Part shown: positions 1-5,073 of the stretch, in pieces
Numbering within the stretch: position 1 is the stretch's first letter
Layout of the letters: every line of letters starts with the position of its first letter
Assembly (NCBI GenBank): GCA_900768035.1
Contig: CAAGBH010000140.1
Location: 1-5,073 of the forward strand
DNA: 5,073 nucleotides
Reading direction: 5' to 3'
Origin: Clostridia bacterium
GTDB taxonomy: Bacteria > Bacillota > Clostridia > Oscillospirales > Acutalibacteraceae
The notes under the pieces: generated by a model
What the model saw: the letters and a program-made list of their open reading frames with translations, nothing else
Database searches by the model: none
What the model was told of the DNA's origin: nothing
Translations under genes and position numbers: made by a program

Positions 1-43
1 ACCGAGATCTACACTCTTTCCCTACACGACGCTCTTCCGATCT
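1..43 (+). other. Illumina P5/TruSeq adapter (artefact)
   Basis: These 43 bases match the last 43 nt of the standard 58-nt Illumina P5/TruSeq universal adapter, ending in the read-1 primer terminus GCTCTTCCGATCT. This is library-construction sequence left on the contig end, not genomic DNA. Genomic sequence starts at base 44. The adapter happens to be open in the same frame as the gene that follows, so an automatic gene caller could extend that protein into it; those residues would be spurious. Confidence 0.98.
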
Positions 44-904
44 AAATGGGGCAAGGAAATTTTCGGCATAAGGCTTTACCGAAACAAAGAATACACCGGA
101 CCTATAACCGCCAAAAATGCAGCGGTATTTTTTTCTCACGATGATAAAATTTCGGCTAAAGAAGTTTTATTAGAAGACGATGCTGATATTGCTTTTATAA
201 ACTGTACCGACGCAAAAGAAATCGAAAATGCAGGATATAACACCGCATCTTACGATAATATCTGTTGGTTTATAACCGTAAGCGACGGATTTTCGAAGGA
301 TATGAGAAAATCACTCTTAATCCTTTCAAATCACGAAGTTTTTGAAAAAGATTTACCGCAAGGATATTCGGTTGCAAATTCTATCTACCCCACCGCATTG
401 CAAACAAACGCAGGCGCTTCGGGAATGTTGGTTTATAATCTCGAAAACGCAAAGAAACTGTTCAAAAACCAAATCAATCTGCTAAAGGATAAAACTTTCC
501 CAAAAGATGTAGTTTTATATTACTATGACGACGGTTTTTCAAAAACAGTTGTTACAGACATTGTTGGACATTGGCAAAACAATTTAGGGGCATTTGTCAA
601 TATTGAATCGGTCTCTTCCCCCGAATTATTAGCCTCACAACTAAAAAAACAGACCTATGGTATGTGCGTCTTCCCTATCAGCGCTGAATCACCGTTAGTA
701 AGCGAATATCTTGAAAAATTCGGAATCAATTATAAGAATGAAGATTTAACCAAATTACAGGCAAAACTCTTGCAATCCAACAACATAGCACCGCTTATGT
801 TCCAAAGCACAACCATTGCTTACAGCAAAGCATTAAGCAATGTGAATACACAACTCGGCAACGGTTGTCTTGACTTTGCATTTATAGTTAAAAAAGATGA
901 TTAA
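44..904 (+). CDS. ABC transporter solute-binding protein, family 5 (OppA-like), C-terminal part
   Basis: This is the C-terminal 286 residues of an extracytoplasmic solute-binding protein of the SBP_bac_5 type, which delivers oligopeptides or similar solutes to an ABC importer. The frame is open from base 44 with no stop, and the residues before the first ATG (base 302) are already protein-like, so that ATG is internal and the 5' end is missing. Family-like landmarks, numbered from base 44, are the segment around 80-92 (DGFSKDMRKSL, resembling the usual vR.Al region), an LENAKKLFKN helix (the usual d.ekAk.lL), then a VVLYYYDDG strand followed by a helix and NLGAFVNIESVSSPELL, and the closing APLMFQST...DFAFIVKK strands. 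Full-length relatives have about 500 residues, so roughly the N-terminal 40%, including any lipoprotein signal, is absent. No permease or ATPase gene is visible, and the substrate cannot be deduced. The stop codon TAA (902-904) overlaps the terminator stem. Confidence 0.78.
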   Translation, partial: KWGKEIFGIRLYRNKEYTGPITAKNAAVFFSHDDKISAKEVLLEDDADIAFINCTDAKEIENAGYNTASYDNICWFITVSDGFSKDMRKSLLILSNHEVFEKDLPQGYSVANSIYPTALQTNAGASGMLVYNLENAKKLFKNQINLLKDKTFPKDVVLYYYDDGFSKTVVTDIVGHWQNNLGAFVNIESVSSPELLASQLKKQTYGMCVFPISAESPLVSEYLEKFGINYKNEDLTKLQAKLLQSNNIAPLMFQSTTIAYSKALSNVNTQLGNGCLDFAFIVKKDD

Positions 905-929
905 AAGGTGTGGCAATGCCACACCTTTT
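903..929. terminator. Bidirectional intrinsic terminator between convergent genes
   Basis: A perfect 12-bp inverted repeat, AAAAGGTGTGGC (903-914) and GCCACACCTTTT (918-929), is separated by a 3-nt loop. On the plus strand the GC-rich stem runs into TTTTT (926-930); on the minus strand it also ends in four Ts. It sits exactly between the stop codon of the solute-binding protein gene (902-904) and that of the aminotransferase gene (932-934), so it can end transcription from both sides. The hairpin starts inside the plus-strand stop codon and ends 2 nt past the minus-strand stop codon. Confidence 0.92.
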
Positions 930-931
930 TG

Positions 932-2113
932 CTATTTATATTCTTCAATTAAAGCCTTAAAGCAAGGTAAAGATTTTTCTATCTGCTTGGTAGAAACACA
1001 GTAACTAATTCTGACATATCCTTCAAAACCGAAAGAATCACTTGGAACTAAAAGCAACTCATATTTCTTTGCACGTTCGCAAAAAGCATTTGCATCTTTT
1101 TCAGGAGATTTAACAAACAAATAAAATGCGCCGTCAGGTTTTGCCGCTTTATATCCGTATTCTGTCAATGCATTATATAACAAATCTCGATTTTTCTTAT
1201 AAACGCTGACATCGCTTGTTAAATCAACACAGTCTCTTACAGTCAACTGCAAAAGACTTGGCGCACACACATAACCGAGCGCTCTGCCCGCACCGCAAAC
1301 TGCGGCATAAACATTTTTACATTCTTTCACCTTTGGTGAAACAAATATGTAACCTATTCTTTCCCCTGGCAACGATAATGACTTACTGTAAGAATAGCAA
1401 ACCAATGTGTTATCATAAAACTCGGGTATATACGGCACTTCCACACCGTAAGCCAATTCCCTGTATGGCTCATCGCAGATTATAAAAATTTCATTACCTA
1501 ATTCCTTTTGTTTTTTATAAAGAAGTTCCGTAAGGCTTTTAATAGTATCCTCTGAGAAAACAACACCTGTTGGATTGTTCGGGGAATTTACGATAATTGC
1601 CTTGGTTTTTTTGGTGATTGCTTTTTCGAGCGCTTCAAAATCAATCTGAAAATCACTTTCACGGCATTTCACCACAACAAGTTTTGCCCCTGCTTTTTCC
1701 GCAAAAACAGTATATTCAGGGAAAAACGGCGCTAAAGCAATAACCTCGTCCCCACTGTTCACAACAGCATTAAGACAAATTGTAAGCGAAGCCGCCGCAC
1801 CGCAGGTCATATAAAGCAAATCGGGGGTTGCCTCAATATTAAAGCGTTTTTTGATGCTTTCGGCAATAGTCTGTCTTACTGACAAATCACCCTGAGCAGA
1901 AGTATATCCGTGAAGTTTTACGGGATTAGTTTCGGTAATCAACTTAAGCATTGCTTCATTCACCTTTTGAGGTGCAGGTATACTTGGATTACCCAAACTG
2001 AAATCAAGCACATTCTCTGCGCCTATTTCACTACGGCGTTTATTACCGTATTCAAAAATTTCACGTATTACCGAGCGTTTAAGCCCTAATTCCATCATTT
2101 TTTCATTAAGCAT
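932..2113 (-). CDS. PLP-dependent class I/II aminotransferase
   Basis: This is a cytoplasmic fold-type I aminotransferase of 393 residues, the usual length for the AspC-like family, which transfers amino groups between an amino acid and a 2-oxo acid via pyridoxal phosphate. Visible features are the N-terminal substrate segment LGNPS (40-44), GYTSAQGDLSVR (69-80), the cofactor-phosphate region CGAAASL (104-110), NSPNNPTG (176-183), DEPYR (214-218, with D214 and Y217 expected to contact PLP), SYSKS with the Schiff-base lysine K244, PGERIGY (249-255) and R368 in YVRIS, the expected substrate-carboxylate arginine. All catalytic residues are present. I chose ATG at 2113 over an in-frame GTG at 2122 because that GTG is part of the Shine-Dalgarno sequence AAAGGTGA. 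It is the last gene of the minus-strand cluster, 11 nt after the MreB-like gene, and ends in a terminator. Exact substrate is uncertain: aspartate or another amino acid. Confidence 0.93.
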   Translation of the reverse strand: MLNEKMMELGLKRSVIREIFEYGNKRRSEIGAENVLDFSLGNPSIPAPQKVNEAMLKLITETNPVKLHGYTSAQGDLSVRQTIAESIKKRFNIEATPDLLYMTCGAAASLTICLNAVVNSGDEVIALAPFFPEYTVFAEKAGAKLVVVKCRESDFQIDFEALEKAITKKTKAIIVNSPNNPTGVVFSEDTIKSLTELLYKKQKELGNEIFIICDEPYRELAYGVEVPYIPEFYDNTLVCYSYSKSLSLPGERIGYIFVSPKVKECKNVYAAVCGAGRALGYVCAPSLLQLTVRDCVDLTSDVSVYKKNRDLLYNALTEYGYKAAKPDGAFYLFVKSPEKDANAFCERAKKYELLLVPSDSFGFEGYVRISYCVSTKQIEKSLPCFKALIEEYK

Positions 2114-2118
2114 ATTCT

Positions 2119-2126
2119 TCACCTTT
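2119..2126 (-). promoter_or_regulatory. Ribosome binding site of the aminotransferase gene
   Basis: The minus strand reads AAAGGTGA followed by AGAAT and then ATG at 2113, giving a near-ideal spacing of 5 nt. The site overlaps the TAA stop (2127-2125) of the upstream MreB-like gene, so translation of the two is probably coupled. It decides the start: the GTG at 2122 lies within this element and has no separate Shine-Dalgarno sequence of its own at a proper distance. Confidence 0.85.
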
Positions 2127-3147
2127 ATTCAATTTCAAGTTCTTTAATAGAACGCATTTGATAGTCAACATTTTTTAACAGCTCAGGTTTTTTAAGAGCA
2201 ACTGCGGCGCCCTTTACAACGCTATGGGCAGGGTCGTCCAACTGATGAACCTTAATCTTGAGATAATTTGAAATCATCTGCGCAAAGCCCGACAGTTTCG
2301 AACCTCCCCCCGCAAGATACAATCCGTCATTCATAATATCCGCCACTAAATCAGGGTCGGTTTTATTAAGCACTTCACGAATTGCATTGCAAATGGTATC
2401 AAGAGTATCTTTAATTGCCTCGTAAACCTCACCCGAAGTTATCTCAAAACTCTCAGGCAAGCCAGTAAATACATTACGGCCTTTTGAGATAATAGCAACT
2501 TCTATATCGTGCGGAACCGCCGTGCCGACTTTAATCTTAATCTGTTCTGCAGTTAATGGTCCAATCTCGATATTATATTCTTTTCTGACATATCTTATAA
2601 TCTGTGCATCAATATCAAACGAAGCCGTTTTAAACGAATTACAAACCGCAATGCCACCCATTGAAATTACCGCAACATCGGTAGTGCCCGCGCCAATATC
2701 AACAATCAAACTTCCGTGCGGAACAGAAAAATCAAGTCCCAAACCGAAAGCAATTGCAAGCGGACTTTCAATAACATTTATATTTCTGCCTCCTGCCGAT
2801 TCAACAACATTTGAAAGCGAATGATGTTGAAGTTCGGTAAGACCCGCAGGTAATGTTGCCATAATGCGAGGTCTTAAAATTTTATTACCGAAGGCTTGTT
2901 GCATATAATTTTTAAGCATAAGTTCGGTTAAATCATAATCCGAAATAACCCCGTGTTCTATCGGGAAAACACTAAGCATACTATCGGGTGTTCTGCCGAT
3001 TGTCTGCTTTGCCTTTTCACCAAAGTATATCGCTTCCCAAGTGTCACTATCAACCGTAACGACACTCGGTAGTTCAAGCACTACCTTTGAACTTGAAAAT
3101 ATTACGGTTTTTGAAGAACCCAAATCTATACCAATATCCAAAGCCAT
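2125..3147 (-). CDS. Divergent MreB/Mbl-like bacterial actin homologue
   Basis: This 340-residue protein belongs to the MreB family of ATP-binding actin-like proteins that polymerise under the membrane and guide cell-wall synthesis. Actin-fold motifs appear in order: phosphate 1 at 6-14 (GIDLGSSKT), family-typical LPSVVTVD (26-33), GEKAKQTIGRTP (43-54) and HGVISDYDLTELML (65-78), the connect-1 region around 123-138 (INVIESPLAIAFGLGL), phosphate 2 at 150-157 (DIGAGTTD) and adenosine motif LAGGGSKL (278-285). Length is normal for MreB. It departs from canonical MreB: LGTANT is LGSSKT, DIGGGTTE is DIGAGTTD, the usual GDxxD segment is SFDID (176-180), and there is a tail of about 20 residues after the last conserved helix (roughly 320-340). 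No N-terminal amphipathic helix precedes the fold. There is no mreC or mreD next to it, so it is probably a paralogue rather than the main mreB. Its start overlaps comF by 74 nt. Confidence 0.88.
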   Translation of the reverse strand: MALDIGIDLGSSKTVIFSSSKVVLELPSVVTVDSDTWEAIYFGEKAKQTIGRTPDSMLSVFPIEHGVISDYDLTELMLKNYMQQAFGNKILRPRIMATLPAGLTELQHHSLSNVVESAGGRNINVIESPLAIAFGLGLDFSVPHGSLIVDIGAGTTDVAVISMGGIAVCNSFKTASFDIDAQIIRYVRKEYNIEIGPLTAEQIKIKVGTAVPHDIEVAIISKGRNVFTGLPESFEITSGEVYEAIKDTLDTICNAIREVLNKTDPDLVADIMNDGLYLAGGGSKLSGFAQMISNYLKIKVHQLDDPAHSVVKGAAVALKKPELLKNVDYQMRSIKELEIE

Positions 3148-3853
3148 TCTTTTTCTCTTCCTTTCTGTTATTTGTCATAACACCTGTAACACAGTACACC
3201 TTACTGGCACCCGCTAAAACCAACTGTTTAGCACATTCGTCCAACGATGCGCCTGTTGTTTTAATATCATCAACAAGTAAAACAGTTTTACCCGTAATAC
3301 TGTAATTATAACCGTAACGCCCCTTAACATTTTCGAAGCGTTCTTTATATTTTAAATTATGTTGCGTCTGCTTTCCTTTGGCACAGAACAACACATCTTG
3401 AAAAACAGGAATATCAAGAATATTACCCATTCCTATTGCCAATTCCTCAGCCTGATTAAATCCACGCTTTAATTTTTTGAGTTTTCGCATAGGCACATAA
3501 GCCACACCGTCAAAATCAACATCATTATAATAGGTTTTAACCGCAATAGACATACGCTCGGCAAAGAATTTATATCCCGCTTTCCATTTTGCAAATTTAC
3601 AGCGGTATATTGCCTCTTTTGCAGTACCTTCATTTTCAAATGGCGCTATACAACGGTTAAAGTGAAACACATGGTATTTGCAATTACAGTCTTTTTTGGG
3701 GAGTCCGCAAATTTTACAGTTTTTAGAACAATCTATTTGTTCAAGCATCCCGTAACAGTAATCGCAAAAATATTCATCCTCACCGATAACTTCACCGCAA
3801 CAAATACACTTATTAGGAAAAAATGAAGTAACAATAGTTTTAAAAACGTCCAC
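3074..3853 (-). CDS. comF: ComF family protein (double zinc-ribbon phosphoribosyltransferase-like)
   Basis: This 259-residue protein has the ComF/GntX architecture. The N-terminal cysteine clusters are C16/C19 with C30/C33, then C46/C49 with C56/C58, which look like two small zinc-binding units. A type I phosphoribosyltransferase domain follows, with ComF-typical RGFNQAEELA (130-139), KQTQHNLKYKERFENVKGRY (161-180) and the PRPP-binding loop VLLVDDIKTTGAS (191-203). In competent bacteria ComF helps with uptake or processing of transforming single-stranded DNA in the cytoplasm; many non-competent species also keep it, and its enzymatic substrate is unclear. The start is a GTG, preceded at 3864-3870 by AAAGGAT; no in-frame ATG or TTG lies before the first cysteine pair. 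It overlaps the end of the recD2-like gene by 14 nt. The domain seems to finish near residue 226 (VTGVMT); the last 33 or so basic and aromatic residues are extra and run 74 nt into the MreB-like gene. Confidence 0.92.
   Translation of the reverse strand: MDVFKTIVTSFFPNKCICCGEVIGEDEYFCDYCYGMLEQIDCSKNCKICGLPKKDCNCKYHVFHFNRCIAPFENEGTAKEAIYRCKFAKWKAGYKFFAERMSIAVKTYYNDVDFDGVAYVPMRKLKKLKRGFNQAEELAIGMGNILDIPVFQDVLFCAKGKQTQHNLKYKERFENVKGRYGYNYSITGKTVLLVDDIKTTGASLDECAKQLVLAGASKVYCVTGVMTNNRKEEKKNGFGYWYRFGFFKNRNIFKFKGSA
3157..3164 (-). promoter_or_regulatory. Ribosome binding site of the MreB-like gene, inside comF
   Basis: The minus strand reads AAAGGAAG, followed after 9 nt by the ATG at 3147. The site lies wholly inside the comF-like reading frame, encoding part of its C-terminal tail (around NNRKEE). 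The start itself is fixed by the protein, since the actin phosphate-1 motif begins only four or five residues after this methionine. Confidence 0.75.
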
Positions 3854-5008
3854 TTATAGCATTATCCTTTAAAAATTTTTGAAGCAAAGTATAGCGAAGT
3901 GTTTTTCGGTTATTTTCAACCATTAAGTCCCATATATTCTCGTTACCAACAAGAATTAGCATCTTCTTTGCTCTTGTGACTGCGGTGTAAAGCAAATTGC
4001 GGTACATAAGTTTAGTTGGAACATCGCAAAGCGGAATTATAACATAATCATATTCACTGCCCTGACTTTTATGAACCGTCACAGCATAGGCTAATTCCAA
4101 CTGGCTCAAATCTTCCGAAAAATATGTAGCCACCTTATCGTCATACCTGACTTTGATTATACCGCCTCTGATATCAATATCAGTAATATATCCAACATCG
4201 CCGTTAAAAATTCCGCTTCCGTATTCCCCGTTATCCTTTTTATACTGCAAATCATAGTTGTTCTTTATTTGCATAACCTTATCGCCCTCACGAAGATATA
4301 TCCCCTTAAAAGATAACTGAGGTTTTCCCTTTGTGTGAGGATTAAGGCGAGACTGTAAAAGATTATTAAGATTGACAGTGCCCGTATCCAACATTCGTGA
4401 CGGACATAAAATTTGAATATCGGTCAAAGGGTTGATATTATAAGCAGACGGCAATCTTTCGCAAACAAGTTGCAATACCGTTTCAACAGTTTCAAATTTA
4501 TCGCTTCTTTTCATAAAAAAGCAATCGGAATCTTTAGCCTTAAAATCCGCCTTTTCACCATTTATTATAGCGTGGGCGTTATTTATAATCATGCTCTGAC
4601 TTGCCTGACGGAAAACCTTTTTTAATTTAATAGACGGAAAAATATCAGCCTCTAAAATATCGTTAAGTATATTCCCGGCGCCTATACTCGGCAACTGGTC
4701 AGAGTCACCAACCAAGATTATTCTGCACGAAAGCCTTAATGCTTTGAGCAAATTATCAAATAACACCGCATCTATCATTGATGCTTCGTCAATTATTATA
4801 ACATCACAGTCAAGAGGATTTTTTTCATTACGGGCAAACTGCTGTGTATCACCATCAGTCCATTCGACCTCTAAAAGACGGTGAATTGTTTTAGCATCTC
4901 TACCTGTGAGTTCGGTCATTCGTTTAGCGGCACGGCCTGTTGGTGCGGCAAGTTCTATATCCAATTCCCTGTCTTCAAACAGTTTAATAATAGCATTAAG
5001 CGTTGTGG
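3840..5008 (-). CDS. recD2: RecD2-like SF1B DNA helicase, 3' exon (C-terminal part)
   Basis: This is the C-terminal 389 residues of a RecD-like superfamily 1B 5'-3' DNA helicase, used in DNA repair and recombination in bacteria that often lack RecBC. Counted from the split codon at 5009, the visible motifs are TTLNAII just after the P-loop (2-8), motif Ia AAPTGRAAKRM (21-31), Walker B IIIDEASM (71-78), motif III LVGDSDQLPS (99-108), KKVFRQ (130-135, motif IV region), motif V TVHKSQGSEYD (311-321) and motif VI YTAVTRAKK (341-349). Relatives have about 740-800 residues, so the N-terminal half and the Walker A GxxGxGK are missing here. The frame continues upstream to an ATG at 5042, but the 11 residues from there bear no RecD2 resemblance and read through a group II intron end; the exon begins at 5008. 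It is the first visible gene of the minus-strand cluster and overlaps comF by 14 nt. Confidence 0.92.
3864..3870 (-). promoter_or_regulatory. Ribosome binding site of comF, inside the recD2-like gene
   Basis: The minus strand reads AAAGGAT about 10 nt before the GTG start at 3853. It lies inside the last codons of the recD2-like gene, which ends at 3840, so comF is probably translated by coupling to the helicase gene. The spacing is slightly long, which together with the GTG suggests modest initiation strength. Confidence 0.6.
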
Positions 5009-5073
5009 ATACGGATAGGTAACTCTTTGAAATTATCTCCAAGTTTTCCCCCCGTCTACACCGTGCATGCGAG
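5009..5073 (-). mobile_element. Group II intron, 3' end (domain V 3' strand and domain VI), inserted in recD2
   Basis: Read on the minus strand from 5073, the first 16 nt, CTCGCATGCACGGTGT (5073-5058), have the length and pattern of the 3' strand of a group II intron domain V, including the ACGGU core. The GTG near its end would pair with a CGC-type catalytic triad. After a 2-nt linker comes a domain VI hairpin: ACGG (5055-5052) pairs with CCGT (5014-5011), GGG (5050-5048) with T5015-less partners T/C/C near 5019-5017, and AACTT (5045-5041) with GAGTT (5025-5021), with a small apical stem GAGA/TTTC. A5016 is left unpaired on the 3' side, 8 nt from the end counting the last base, which is the canonical branch-point position. 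The element ends in AT (5010-5009), obeying the AY rule. The window stops exactly at the tetraloop side of domain V, so domains I-IV and any reverse transcriptase are not seen. Structure was folded by eye. Confidence 0.78.

Noticed and set aside
302..904. ATG at 302 as the true start of the solute-binding protein gene
   Set aside because: The frame is open back to base 44 and its residues look like the same protein family; the ATG is in the middle of a conserved segment (SKDMRKSL), so the gene is truncated by the contig end.
1216..1485. Small plus-strand open frame opposite the aminotransferase gene
   Set aside because: It lies fully antisense to a well-conserved gene and its translation shows no domain; it is a shadow frame.
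2522..2824. Plus-strand open frame opposite the MreB-like gene
   Set aside because: Antisense to conserved actin motifs, with no family resemblance or convincing ribosome binding site.
3087..3305. Plus-strand open frame opposite comF and the start of the MreB-like gene
   Set aside because: The hydrophobic residues arise from antisense reading of K/R/N-rich coding sequence; no independent support for a gene.
4413..4625. Plus-strand open frame opposite the helicase
   Set aside because: Wholly antisense to the RecD2-like coding region with no recognisable protein features.
5010..5042. ATG at 5042 as the start of the helicase
   Set aside because: The 11 residues from this ATG resemble no RecD2 segment, the Walker A motif would be missing, and the bases form the domain VI end of a group II intron.
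5008..5073. Right end as adapter contamination or random chimera
   Set aside because: It does not match the P7 or P5 adapter in either orientation, whereas it fits the domain V/VI length, branch-point position and AY ending. A chimeric join to an intron copy from elsewhere remains possible.
44..5073. Defence system, toxin-antitoxin pair, CRISPR array, tRNA or riboswitch
   Set aside because: I looked for direct repeats, cloverleaf-like segments and compact gene pairs of such types and saw none; all genes fall in known housekeeping, transport or helicase families.

Overview
This window is an AT-rich piece of DNA whose gene families, Shine-Dalgarno sites and gene order suggest an anaerobic Firmicute, probably a Clostridia-type gut or environmental organism. 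The assignment is inferred from protein flavour, not from a marker gene. It looks like a complete short assembly contig: the first 43 bases are Illumina P5/TruSeq adapter, and the last 65 bases are the 3' end of a group II intron, a typical place for an assembly to break.

Layout: (1) 1-43 is adapter. (2) 44-904 (+) is the C-terminal part of a family 5 (oligopeptide/OppA-like) ABC-transporter solute-binding protein whose 5' end is missing. (3) 903-929 is a perfect 12-bp hairpin that serves as a terminator for both converging transcription units. (4) On the minus strand, read from right to left, is a tight cluster: recD2-like helicase (3' exon only), comF-like phosphoribosyltransferase, an MreB-like actin homologue and a class I/II PLP aminotransferase. 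Successive genes overlap by 14 nt (recD2/comF), overlap by 74 nt (comF/mreB-like) and are separated by 11 nt (mreB-like/aminotransferase), so they very likely form one translationally coupled operon. (5) 5009-5073 (minus) holds the 3' strand of domain V and a complete domain VI of a group II intron. Its 3' splice site falls inside the Walker A (P-loop) coding sequence of the recD2-like helicase.

The most interesting observation is this intron/exon junction. The helicase reading frame loses family resemblance exactly one base into the codon after the expected Walker A lysine. Immediately upstream is a sequence that folds as domain VI with a bulged A 8 nt from an AT (AY) 3' end, preceded by a 16-nt match to a domain V 3' strand. 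Splicing would be expected to restore a GKTTTLN or GKSTTLN P-loop. The 5' part of the intron, any intron-encoded reverse transcriptase and the 5' exon are outside the window.

The other genes belong to recognisable families. Secondary points are a divergent MreB paralogue without mreC/mreD, a long comF tail overlapping it, and three open-frame start positions that the sequence argues against (302, 2122 and 5042). I found no CRISPR array, tRNA, rRNA or riboswitch, and no gene-free stretch over 300 bases.
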